Position numbers and translations under genes: made by a program | Shown here: piece after piece, positions 11,286 to 21,591 of the stretch | Position numbering within the stretch: position 1 is the stretch's first letter | How the letters are laid out: the number at the start of each line of letters is the position of its first letter | Notes under the pieces: generated by a model | Told to the model about the DNA's origin: nothing | The model's database searches: none | The model's input: the letters and a program-made list of their open reading frames with translations, nothing else | Assembly: GCA_030762895.1 (NCBI GenBank) | Contig: CM061069.1 | Span: forward strand, 25,415,404 to 25,479,403 | Source of the DNA: Sophora flavescens | Taxonomy: Eukaryota > Streptophyta > Magnoliopsida > Fabales > Fabaceae | Direction of reading: 5' to 3' | DNA length: 64,000 nucleotides

Positions 11286-11979
11286 AGTATAAACTTTTAG
11301 GGGTAAAATTAAATATAGATAAAATCATTTACTTTTGCACAATTAGTTCTAGGATAATTATCTTACAATGGACGTATCAGGATTCAGGAGTATTCTGAGA
11401 TTAAGTTTTCTACCTTTCCTTGTACATAATCAGGCTCTTGAATTTTAAAGACAAGTTCTGAATTAAAAAGGATTTCCTAATCTTTTCCCAATTCAAGAAA
11501 AAATTATGGCTATGATTCTATATTTTATGTTATTTTTTAATTTAGTTTCTTCTTAGTCATGAAATCCACTTACATAGTCGTGTTCTAATATTCACTGTAT
11601 ATCTATTGTTTTGTCTGTAGATGATGAGGATATTTCCATTTTAATTATTTTAATGGGCTCATGGCCGGAGATAATTTAAGGTTTCTTTATTTTTATTTTT
11701 GAATGCTACAAACAGAAGTTTGATGGCAACAACGAATATATTTGCTTTCTTTCAATGTGCATCCGAAAGTGTAATATTTTCCCATTTGGTTTCACTGAAA
11801 TGTGAACCAAACATGCAGTTAGATGGATAAATTGTTTCTACTGATTTAGTGTTTAGCAGCGAATAAAATATGAGGACTGATTTATGTTGTCATTGAATTT
11901 TTAGCAGTTTGCTGGAAACATGTCTTTGGTGCACTAGTTTGCCTTCCATGCTGCTTAATGTGTGAAGGAAGGAGATATC
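11286..11979 (+). other. Upstream flank of MOCS2A
   Basis: AT-rich, with no coding frame. Just before the gene is TTGAATTTTTAGCAG (11,895-11,909), which fits a plant 3' splice site, so a 5'-untranslated intron ending here is possible. I could not identify the matching donor or a TATA box with confidence. An in-frame TAA at 11,956-11,958 rules out a longer N-terminus. Confidence 0.45.
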
Positions 11980-12288
11980 ATGGAAGGGGATATTAGTATT
12001 TGGGGTGGAGATGACACCCATAACAAGAAAGAAAGTTCTTTGGTGAAGATAAAAGTATTGTTTTTCGCTAGAGCACGTGATCTTACCGGCTTGAATGAGA
12101 TGCAATTGGAGGTGTCATCTGGAAGTACTACTAGTGATTGTTTGAAAAAGCTTCTTGTCAAGTATCCAAGTTTGGAAGAAATACGTGAGTGCATGGTTTT
12201 GGCTCTTAATGAGGAGTATACAACGGAGTCAGCGGTTGTTAAAGATGCAGATGAGTTGGCCATAATACCTCCAATAAGTGGTGGTTGA
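11980..12288 (+). CDS. MOCS2A: Molybdopterin synthase sulfur-carrier (small) subunit
   Basis: A 102-residue ubiquitin-like protein of the MoaD/MOCS2A family. In this family the C-terminal Gly-Gly is adenylated and thiocarboxylated by the MoeB/CNX5-type activating enzyme. The protein then donates sulfur, in a heterotetramer with the large subunit (MoaE/MOCS2B), to turn precursor Z (cPMP) into molybdopterin in the cytosol. Visible here: a charged N-terminal extension (MEGDISIWGGDD), the beta-grasp start VKIKVLFFARARDLTG, the middle SLEEIRECMVLALNEEYT and the hallmark end DELAIIPPISGG. The length is normal for plants. The start is the ATG at 11,980, because an in-frame stop at 11,956 and only a GTG at 11,962 lie upstream. 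The ORF is uninterrupted, so the coding part is a single exon. It is the only intact host gene I see in the window, flanked by transposon debris, and it is not bicistronic with a large subunit here. Confidence 0.94.
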   Translation: MEGDISIWGGDDTHNKKESSLVKIKVLFFARARDLTGLNEMQLEVSSGSTTSDCLKKLLVKYPSLEEIRECMVLALNEEYTTESAVVKDADELAIIPPISGG

Positions 12289-12915
12289 ACAACATCACTT
12301 ATTGCTGCAGGATACTTCGAATGGAATTTAAATTTGAATAAAATCCTCATGAATTTATATATCATCTAGGATAATTATAAGGTGGAGGTGAAGTTCTAAA
12401 GAGGTTATGCTTTCTGGCCGAAAGGTACACATTGAAATTTTTGCTTGTAACTTTTTAATCAACAGTTCAATCCCTGAGGTTAGTTGAAAACAATATTTAA
12501 TCAATGAGTTCAAACTTTTGAGAAGTCCAATTCCGTGGAATGACCTTATGGCCATGTATAGGGTGAATGACTGGTTGTCAAAAAAATAAATAAGGGAATC
12601 ATTGTAAACTCAAGTTCGTGTTGTAATGATTGATTTGTAAAACAGACATTCTGAGTTTTCTTGTTCTATAGAATGATAAAATTTCATTTTTTATCATCGT
12701 ATCTTTAGCACTTTAGTGCTATAGACTATGTATGCCTTTTGCTTTTTTCTTCTGATTTATTATGAAGGCTTTGTTGCCTTGAAACCGCAAGCAGAAAGAT
12801 CAAGTTCATCTAAATGTTTAGTTTCTTTCTCTTTTTCGGTTTGTATATGTGGTCCTTTTTATGAGCGCTCCTTAACACGCAACTTCAGTTATCTATCACC
12901 ATATATGGAGCCTTT
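12289..12915 (+). other. 3' flank of MOCS2A
   Basis: AT-rich with no coding frame. AATAAATAAGG near 12,585 could serve as a polyadenylation signal about 300 bp after the stop. That position is plausible but unproven. Confidence 0.4.
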
Positions 12916-13771
12916 ATCTTTTTTTTTTGAAACAAAGGAGCTTATATCATTAACGGATAACCAGAGTTTGGAATACAAGTAGGAAACACATGAATATAAA
13001 ATTCCTAGGATAATAAATAGAATTCCTAGCTAGGTGATGTGCCTGAGCATTCACACTTCTCTTAACAAATTGCACTCTATGAGGTAGTGCTAACAACAAC
13101 TGCTGACAATGAGAAATGAGGTCCAAATTCTGAGATGTCCCTGCTAGCTGAATGCAAAAATCACATTCTGCATGCTAAGACTCAGCATCCACTTGATAGC
13201 CAGCAATAAAGCCAATGCTTCACCCTCCTTAATAGGAAGCAAATAGTTTTGCCAATGAGATTTAGCAAGAATAAAGGCACCATATGAATCGCTAATACAA
13301 ACACTGCATCCCACATCTTCATTCCTTGAATCATTAGATCCTGCACACACAGATTTTGCACATAATCATTTGTTGGCAATCCTTCAAGTTTAGTTTGTTC
13401 CCCACGCAACCAAGCAGTGTCCATCACCTTAATCCTTGAACCATCTCCAATACTCCATCTACAACCTTCAACTAGCAAGCTTCTACCACTCCAAATACTA
13501 TGCCACATAGCTTGGATTAGCACCTATTTGAGAATCCAACAACTCACCTTTAGGAAAGTATTTAGCTTTGAAGAGCCTTGTTACCATAGCATCCGGTTGG
13601 GAAATAAACTTCCATTCATGCTTCCATAGCATTGCTAGATTGAATCCATGTAACTCCCGAAACCCTAAACCTCCTTCCTCCTTCCTAACTGATAAATGCT
13701 GCCAAGACATCCACCTAATATCCTTGTTTTTTGCCCCCCACTAATTAGAATTCATCATTCTTTCTATCTAC
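12916..13771 (-). mobile_element. 5'-truncated LINE retrotransposon
   Basis: Minus-strand remnants of the end of a plant LINE ORF2. First comes MSWQHLSVRKEEGGLGFREL with FNLAMLWKHEWKF (the zf-RVT region after the polymerase), then WSIGDGSRIKVMDTAWLRG, then an RNase H-like block (GCSVCISDSYGAFILAKSHW, EGEALALLLAIKWM). Stops and frame changes are frequent. The left edge is a T run (12,919-12,928), which is the poly(A) tail of a minus-strand insert. GGAGCCTTT occurs on both sides (12,907-12,915 and 13,772-13,780) and is a good target duplication. The 5' end is truncated, as usual for LINEs. Confidence 0.82.
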
Positions 13772-13780
13772 GGAGCCTTT

Positions 13781-14378
13781 TTCTTAAAAAAAATGGCTTT
13801 TTAATATCTACTTTGTTTATCATGTTAGATTGATTTTTATCTAATGTATGTGACATAAAATAGGATTCAATCATCTTTCTCAACTCATCTATAGTTTTTC
13901 ATTTTTAGGGTGGGAGTGTTTTTCATGAATTATCACGTTTGAGTTTTTTTAGCTTTTTTTTTTTATAGTGGTATTTTTTATTCAAAGTTTTTTTTTGCTC
14001 TTTTTATAATTTTTAATATTAATTCTTTTAAAAGACTGAAAATAGCCTTGTTAGGATTTTTATGTGATTTTCTTCTATCATCTACGTGGATAATAGAAAA
14101 TTACTTTTAATTTATTTTTGAGTATGATATTATTTATGATGCATGAAATTTGTATTCTGACTGCTATCAGTAATTAGAAGCTTCTTTTTCCCCTTATATG
14201 TTAGGGGAAATTCTAGGATGAGAGGCATAATAAGTCTCCCATAGTGAGAGATTCCATTTTTGCATTAAAAAAAATTCAGTCCATTTTCTCTCACACATTC
14301 CATGGCTACTATAGTTGTCGTGCTCCCTTCTTCTCACCAGCTTCAACTCTATAATAGCACGACCCTACCTTCACCGTC
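13781..14378. other. AT-rich intergenic DNA, nothing recognised
   Basis: Long T- and A-rich runs and no coding frame. From about 14,280 the composition becomes C-rich and resembles 29,489-29,560, consistent with one pre-insertion locus later split by the two gypsy insertions between them. Confidence 0.5.
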
Positions 14379-15589
14379 ACAACTGAGACACCCCGTTGTG
14401 CCCCATTGTATTATTAAATTAAAATCTTATTATTTATTTACTTAATTGCACGCTTATCGTTGAAAATACGTAAAAATTAAAACTTAATTAACAATCATAT
14501 AACTTTTGCAAATATAAAACACTCCAAAGTTATATTACATAAATAGACACATAATTATCCTTTATTTTACACAACACTGTTTAGGGTATCCTCTCAGTAG
14601 CATCCCGCACGGGTACTTATTTAAACAAACTGCTTATAACTAGCGAAAAATAAAAATGTCTTTTATGACTTACTGGCCTTAAACTTACTACACTATACTA
14701 TTAGGATTCGTAACTTGTTCTCCGGTGTTAGCCTCATACGGAGTGTCATCCAACTCATCAGCAACATATTCTTCAATAGGGTCTTCTAACGTAGTAAAGT
14801 AGACATACACAGAAGTATAGAAATGGGGAGATAAGAAACAGTTCTATCATCATAAGCGGAAAAGATTCATAGCATATAATACAATAATAGTCACAAACAT
14901 GCATCACTCACAATCTACAATCATCCATACTTTATAACATTATCCTCTACCCTCCAACTCATGCAACTAAACCTTTATGCTGACGTGGCCACCACTAATC
15001 CTGTCACACATCCCTCGTTAGGAATGTCAGTCAGTCGTCCAAGTGACGCGTTCCCAACATCGGTGCACATTCTCATCCATGGTGAGAATGCTCATGCAAA
15101 GCAATGACAGTGCACACCCTGGTTCTCCCTCTCATCTCTCTATCAAGGGTGCTCATGCATAACAATGACACTATAGTTGCACAACTTAACTTCTAATTTG
15201 GAACGGTCCACGAGAACTTCGGACCTCGTGTATCTCAAATACACGGTTATGAACAACAATGCAATATATGATTCTCATTGACTTTTATCAATAACAACCT
15301 AGTGCCTCAAGCTTTCCTCATAACCTCCACTTACATTCTAAATCACATCACTTCTATAAAATAATAGTTAGGCACCTCTAATTTATATTCAAGCTATCAC
15401 CCCAAACAAAATACCTCCGAGCAACATATATCTTTACTTAAAATTTAACTAAGCAATTTATCAAACCAGACAGATCATGCATAACACAGTAATCAACAGA
15501 ATATTCAAATATCTCGATATCATATAAAACAATTTATCACAACCAACCCATAATAACCAAATCAAATAAATAACAAAGTCAGACTCTGT

Positions 15590-15712
15590 CACGTCCTGGC
15601 CGTGATAGCCATCACGGTCGTGATGGACATCAAATGCAATAATTCTACAAAAAGTAACATCACGGCACGACCTATGACAACCATCATCACTGGTGATGAC
15701 AGACAACAAACA
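15590..15712. repeat. ATCACGG(N)CGTGAT near-palindrome cluster inside the G2 solo LTR
   Basis: Several units built on CATCACGGTCGTGATGG and variants (CGTCCTGGCCGTGATAG, CATCACTGGTGATG). The same motif theme occurs in the Athila-like LTRs at 32,914-33,101 and 54,207-54,490. Here it lies downstream of the TATA box, unlike there. Confidence 0.7.
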
Positions 15713-16949
15713 TCCTCAATATCATAAATATTCAATCACCAAAATAATACGTCACATGCATATGGAATACCTCAACCAGCGTATCATAGTAAATTCAACA
15801 ACATAAAGTCAGACATCCTCAATATCATATAATCAACCTAATGCCGATAAACCTACAATCCTCAAATCACCATTGGTTTTATAGAAAAGGTTTCCAAAGT
15901 AATTTTGGTCTTGTCGATTACTCGACTACTAGCAGGGTTTAGGTCGCCCTACACAATCATTATATAATATACTACTTATCGTTTCCGATGATGGAATGGT
16001 TCTTTCCCCCACCGAACCAACACCGTAATCGCGAACTTTCAGTTCCTCATCACGACACCACAGTTACCAAATCAACCTTCAACCCATCAACATAAGAATT
16101 AATTAATCAAACAAAACCCATCCTTAACCACAAAAGGCTAGGTTCTGGCCAACTCATCAAAATAAGGCTAGGGTTATTTTCTTAATCCAATCTTTTAGAT
16201 ACTAAATCCTAGAGTTTTAACTAACATAAGTTAAGTGTTAATAGTTAAAATTATGAAACAAAATCCTCTAACCAACTAGGTTAGGGTTTCGCCTCAATGA
16301 GCAAAATAGGTTAGAAATTCCTTTTTCTCACAAACTCTTGGATCTATTACCTACACACCTTAGTTAGTTCATACAAATCATGATCTAGTTAAAGATTGAA
16401 GAAAACTTATTTTGCTCACATGAACACAAATTCAGTCAAGGCTAGAGAATAGGGCTAGGAATTTCTTTTGATGTCAAGTTTCTAGTTATAGCAACTATAG
16501 GTATTAAAGAGTAAAGATCAAGTGTCATATTGTAAAAATTGAACAAAACTTCCTTTGCCTAAAAATATATAGATTCGGCCTTCAATAGATAAATAGGAAG
16601 GAAAATGATTTTGATTACATACTCTTAGATGATGATAGTAGAGGAAATATTAAGATCATAGAAATTGGTTTCACATTAAAATGATTTTTCTACAATTTTT
16701 TACAAATATTTGAAATTCTAGATCTAAGAATGAAAAACTCATGAAAACTTGATGATCATGACTTGAAAACAAGAAAATCAATGAAGAACATGATATTTAT
16801 TTATCAAGAAGAGTAAGGTATACCTCTTAGATATTGGAAAATTGAAAGGAATGGATCAAGTCCTTCACAAAATTGCTTAAAGTGTTCTTGAGAAAAGTGA
16901 GAGAAAATGAAGAAATGAGTGAAGGGGGGCAAGGCTGCGGTTTGGGGGG

Positions 16950-16957
16950 TTTTATAG
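16950..16957 (-). promoter_or_regulatory. TATA box of the G2 solo LTR
   Basis: Minus-strand CCCCTATAAAA lies about 195 bp downstream (in element orientation) of the perfect palindrome TTAACCATGGTTAA at 17,153-17,166. Confidence 0.55.
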
Positions 16958-17977
16958 GGGAAATTTTAGGCCTTGTTTGGTTCTTAGAAATTTAATTAAT
17001 GGATTTTGTGATTATTAAATAATATAATAGTTAACTATGGTTAATAATTAACTTAATTAGGATTACTTTGCTAACTTTGGTTAATAAATATGTGGCTCAC
17101 ATTTAGTGGAGGGTGTGACTGATTTTAGACCACACAAACTAACCGTGGTGCCTTAACCATGGTTAAAATCTAACTTAACTTTGGTTAGGTTAAGCTAAAA
17201 GGGCATTTTGGTCATTTCACCTAAATTTACATTTAATGCTTCATAAATACTCGGTGAGTCATGGTGGTGACTCACCCCATGACTCAGCTCCTCCGGTGTC
17301 CGGTTTTGTCTCTGCCCCTCCCTTCTTGACTCCGTCGGTTCCTCGATTAGGGTTTTACGCCCGTATAAAAGTGTCATATTTCGTTTTCGACTGAAAATTT
17401 TCAAACTAACCAAACTTGTTGGAAATATGATTTAAATATAAACCATTTCGTTCACGAGTCAAATTTAGGTTTTCTGATCATTAAAATCTTACTGTCAGTG
17501 AAAATACCGATTGTTTTCCTTTCGAACTTTCGCCAAAATTCACCCGAATACACATAATATTTTATTTCTGATCGAAATTTAAAAGTAGGGTTCCTCAAGG
17601 ATATATTATAAAAAAATTTACAAATTTCAGTTTGGGTCAAATTAGGGTTTTGATTCGGTATAAAATTATACGAATCGATAAAACAAACGCAGAATGATTT
17701 AAATCTCGAGTTTTAAACCCAAAATTTCATCGTAACCTTCTACCATAAGACTGGCTATAAAATATGACTTTATTTTATTTAAAATCACTTTCTAACTCTC
17801 AGATTAAAATATAATTAATTATATTTTAACCGGTTAAACAACGTAATTAAAAGTCAGGCTTTTACAACAACCACCCCTTTGTAACACTTAGCTTTTCGTT
17901 TAAGTGCTTTTTATAAGTTGTTTGGTTGGTTAAGGGCTTAGTGAGATTTTTGAGTTAAAAGTCCCTTTCTGGTGCAT

Positions 17978-18109
17978 GAGCATGCCCGTGCTCATTAGCT
18001 AGCACGCCTGTGCTCAATAGTGAGCACGCCCGTGCTCAATGTGCGGACCGCGTCTCACTGACGCTAAGTCCAATACGACCGTGCTTGCTGAGAAGCACAA
18101 CCGTACTCA
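17978..18109. repeat. GAGCACG-CCGTGCTC palindrome array upstream of the TATA box
   Basis: Five near-palindromic units (the best is GAGCACGCCCGTGCTC) irregularly spaced over 130 bp, ending about 10 bp before TATATAT at 18,119. The 3' LTR equivalent (27,144-27,321) has six units, with extra sequence between the first and third. Confidence 0.88.
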
Positions 18110-18848
18110 AGTCAGGACTATATATGTTTGGCACAAAACCCGAGGGTTAACGTAAAAGCCTATTTTATTGATTACAGCAGCCATTGTTGTGACCTAGTGT
18201 GCCTCCTTCCCTATTTCCTCTTCATCCATTGTTATAGTGGAGTTTTGGAAGCCGGTTGGGAAGCTTGTTTGATCTGTGTCAATTTAGAGGTAAGGTTCCC
18301 TTCCCTTGTGGTTTCCTTTCATAATTTTTTAAATAGGAAACTAATGGGTTTGTGTTTGGTTTGGCTAAGGTTGAGTTTGTGTTGAGCCGCTCTGGGAACC
18401 GAGGGTAGTTTACTGTTAGGAGATTTCGTTGGAGCGACTTTCAATCCAGGTATGGGGAGAAGGGTAGTGTATATCATAGGTATTGGGGGTAGTGTAAGGT
18501 GAAGGGGTTCCCATAACCCCAGTTTGTTGTGCATGTGTATATGATTAATATGATGGTTTGTTTGATTAGGATAACATGATCTTGGTTGTTAATATGCTGT
18601 TTATATGCCTATGTTCATACTATGTTCTTGATGTTTATGTTGCCTATATGAACATGATGACATGTTGATGGTTGTTATTGGCATAATGTTGTTGGTTGAA
18701 TGGTTGATACCAAGATTGTGATGATAATGTTGTTACTATGTTGATATTGACGTTCAGTCCTTGAATATGTTGTTAACTGGCTTAGGATTAATAGAATTAA
18801 TCCCTAATTTAATCAGCTAAAATTTATGTTGAACTCTGCCATAACAGT

Positions 18849-19060
18849 ACTGTCGTGCATTGAGCACGATCATGCTGAACAGGGAGCACGCCCGTGCTCC
18901 CAGTTTGAATTCTGGAAAATGGCCGCGCATTCAGCATGGCCGTGCAACAGAGGAGCATGCCCGTGCAGATGAGCACGACCATGCTCAAAAGGAAGCACGA
19001 CCGTGCTCCACTTAAGTGGCAGCATGCCTGTGTCGAGGTTAAGCACGACCGTGCTCACCC
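18849..19060. repeat. Second GAGCACG-CCGTGCTC array in the G1 5' LTR
   Basis: About eight imperfect copies, including GGAGCACGCCCGTGCTCC, AGCATGGCCGTGC and AAGCACGACCGTGCTC. They lie some 730 bp downstream of the TATA box, in what should be the transcribed R/U5 region. The counterpart in the 3' LTR is at 28,066-28,225. Confidence 0.85.
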
Positions 19061-19802
19061 CTCTTGACAAAATCTGAGATTAAGGACTTAAACATGGGTT
19101 TGTAACCTCAATGTCCCCCAAAGATGAGGATGACTTAGTTAATCAATGATGTAGGTTATATCACTTAATTAAAGACTATTTAAGATGCTTAAGTCGGTAA
19201 CCGTTGGGTTACCGCATGTTGATGAGTTGTACCTTGGTGTTTTTTTTGGCCAAGGGAACCTTGACCCCGCGGTTTGGGTCTAAGGCGCTGTTGATGTTGT
19301 ACCTTGGTTGCTGAGAGTTTTCTCCAAGGGGACCTTGACCCGGTTGGGTCTATGGTGTTGTGGTTGATTCCGCTAAAGGTTTAAGTGTTGCGGTAGATTC
19401 TGCTGCGGTCGATTCCGTTGAAGTCTTCGGTTGTTTTCATCGAAGCAAAGGAGGTGGCGGTTGCCTGTTGTTTGTTGTATGCTGCATGCATCATTGGAGA
19501 TGTTGTTGTTGGTGGATGTTCGACATAGGGGAGGTCGTCCTAGAGTACGACGATCTGGCCATCCACGGTAGGTTACCCAAGGTTTGGTAACCGTGCGCCC
19601 CCGGGACGAGGCATTCGTTGGTTTGATGCGTTATCTATCCAAGGAGTAGATTCTCTGGCATTGAGTAGATTCTCAATGTGGATATTTAACTCCGAAGTCG
19701 TTCATCCTTAGTTAGTATGGATCCACATGCATGCTGGAGTAGTGGAGTAGTGTTGCATTGCACTGCATAGCATTCTTGGTTGATATGATGTTGATTGTAT
19801 GT

Positions 19803-19804
<2 letters not shown>

Positions 19805-19842
<38 letters not shown>
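19805..19842. repeat. (AT)19 microsatellite
   Basis: Uninterrupted AT dinucleotides in the 5' LTR. The 3' LTR copy at 28,940-29,005 has 33 units. Confidence 0.95.
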
Positions 19843-19846
<4 letters not shown>

Positions 19847-20329
19847 ATGTATGTTATGATGATGGTATGCTATATGTTTTACCTTGCTTCCTATCTCCAT
19901 GCCGTATATGTTTACATGATTCCTACTCCCCTCTTTCTGTTTGTTTGTTTGGCCTGATTGGCATTTTGCAGGGGTGACTAGCAGCCCGAAGAGGAGTGAC
20001 TCTGTGGATCCACCACTCGTAGTTAGGGCCTTTCTTTGTGAGTTATTTTTGTTCATTTGTATTCCGAGGTTATTTTTCGGAACGGTTGTACCAGCTCTGA
20101 ATTGTGACATCGGGGTTGGGTGTTTATGTTTATGTTATCTTGATATGTTTTATTTGTTTAAAACTTGTTTTATTTTCCATGTTTTGTGAACTCGTTCGTG
20201 TGGGACTTTTCTACCCATGGACAAATATTTTATTTTAAAGGTTTATTTTATTCAGTAAATGTATGTTTGGTTTATATCTTTGTCTTTTAATGCTTTATAA
20301 CATGCGGGGTAGCAGTGTGTCATATTTAG

Positions 20330-20341
20330 TGGTATCAGAGC
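20330..20341 (+). promoter_or_regulatory. Primer-binding site of G1 (tRNA-Met type)
   Basis: TGGTATCAGAGC is the complement of the 3' end of plant initiator tRNA-Met and the standard primer site of plant chromoviruses. It begins 5 bases after the LTR end. Confidence 0.92.
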
Positions 20342-20510
20342 AGGTTTGTCCTATTAGGCCGTGGTATGAGTCTGTTGTGAGTTTGTTGTGTTCTCTAGTT
20401 TGAATTGTCTATATTTGTTATAGACAATGATGCTTTACGTTAGTTGCCTGTAGCTTTTACCCGCTTAAGTTTATGTATCTAAGAGTTGCGTTGGACGTGT
20501 ACAGGAACTC

Positions 20511-21455
20511 ATGGCAGGTAGAAGACGCAACGATCAGCCAATTGCGGACGCGTTGGCACTTCTTGCCAATGCTATCGGACAGGTCAACCATAACAACAAC
20601 AATGGTGGGCCAGCTAAGTTCCAGGGACTGGATAAGTTCCAGAGGAACAACCCTCCGTCGTTCAAGGGGGCGTATGATCTGAAAGGGGCTTTACTGTGAC
20701 TGAGGGAGACTGAGAAGAACTTTCGAGCGATGGATTGTAATGATCAATGAAGCTTCGTCTTTGCTACCTTCATGTTGACCGAGGAGGCTGAGCATTGTTG
20801 GGACAAGCTATGACAGAGGATGTAGGCTGAGGGCATAGTGGTTACATGGGCTGTGCTCAGGCAGATGTTTCTGGAGAAGTACTTTACAGTGGATATCAAG
20901 GACAAGAAAGAGATTGAGTTCTTATCCTTGAGGCAGGGATATATGTCGATTGGAGACTATGCAGCCAAGTTTGAGGAGTTGGCGAGGTACTACACTCCTT
21001 ATCAGCATGAGACAGATGACCGCTCTAAGTGCGTCAAGTTTGAGGCTGGACTCCGATATGAGATTAAGCAGGCCATCAGCTATCATGAGATCAAGATATT
21101 CCCGATTCTGGTCAACAAGTTCAGAATTTATGAGGATGCTAGTCAGTTTAGAGTTGCCAGTTCCAAGGGATCAGATATTCAGAGTGGCAAGAGGACTGAT
21201 CGGAGAGACAATGGTAAAGCGGTATGCTCCGATGGCAAGGACTTCAAGCGAGAATGGCAAGGGCCAAAGTTTCAAGCAGGATCGGTTTAGGGGTGGGTTC
21301 TCTAATACCCCCGGGCTATGAGGTGTGGTAAGTGCGGAGCACATGATCATTATTCATACTAGTGCAAGGAGTCGGCGGTGATTTGTTTCGAGATGTGGCA
21401 AGCCGGACATATTAGTCATGAATGTAGGGGAGCTAAGGCTGAGCCTCCCAGGCGC
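20511..21455 (+). pseudogene. G1 gag (broken)
   Basis: Starts at the ATG at 20,511 (MAGRRRNDQPIADALALLAN). An expected Trp codon is TGA at 20,697-20,699. The capsid-like domain continues (GDYAAKFEELARYYTPYQ, then KCVKFEAGLRYEIKQAIS) to a stop near 21,288. A CCHC zinc knuckle (CGKCGAHDHYSY-stop-C) at about 21,318-21,370 keeps Cys and His spacing but has a stop in the last gap. Gag would form the virus-like particle and bind the RNA. The G1-family copy at 47.6-48.6 kb (minus) has the same protein with different breaks. Confidence 0.88.
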
Positions 21456-21591
21456 TAGCAAGAATCGAAGCCCCGGGCCAACGGAATGAAGACCCTTTGG
21501 AAGAGTCTTTACTCTTAGTGGAGCCGAAGCCTTTGAGTCAGATGACTTGATCTAAGGTACATGTTTTATTGATGGAACTCAATTAATTCTA

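Larger units (their letters stand above)
14384..17866 (-). mobile_element. Complete solo LTR of gypsy family G2, 3,483 bp, TSD ACAAC
   Basis: The plus strand begins TGAGACACCCCG and ends GGCTTTTACA. The exact duplication ACAAC lies at 14,379-14,383 and 17,867-17,871. It is the reverse complement of the LTR that starts at 60,608: shared blocks include TTAACCATGGTTAA, the stretch around TTTGGCGAAAGTTCGAA, and the cryptic acidic frame near the 3' end. Minus orientation is supported by the TATAAAA at 16,950-16,957 (minus strand). No internal region remains. Confidence 0.93.
17880..20324 (+). repeat. 5' LTR of G1
   Basis: Starts TGTAACACTTAGC and ends GCAGTGTGTCATA, followed 5 bases later by the primer-binding site. 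TATATAT at 18,119-18,125 is the likely TATA box. A palindrome array precedes it (17,978-18,109), a second array lies at 18,849-19,060, and (AT)19 is at 19,805-19,842. Confidence 0.92.

Noticed and set aside
11962..11979. Six extra N-terminal residues for MOCS2A using a GTG start
   Set aside because: Nuclear plant genes start at ATG. The first ATG after the in-frame TAA at 11,956 is at 11,980.
15461..15709. Histidine/Asp-rich 82-codon minus-strand protein
   Set aside because: The frame passes through the ATCACGG palindrome cluster of a solo LTR. Its composition is dictated by the repeat.
17978..18109. Transcription terminators or bacterial operators from the GC-rich dyads
   Set aside because: The context is a plant LTR promoter region. 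There is no T-run after the dyads and nothing bacterial around them.
19712..20110. Protein on either strand across the AT microsatellite
   Set aside because: The frame is made by the dinucleotide repeat (Tyr-Ile run) and lies in an LTR. The same applies to 28,904-29,206.
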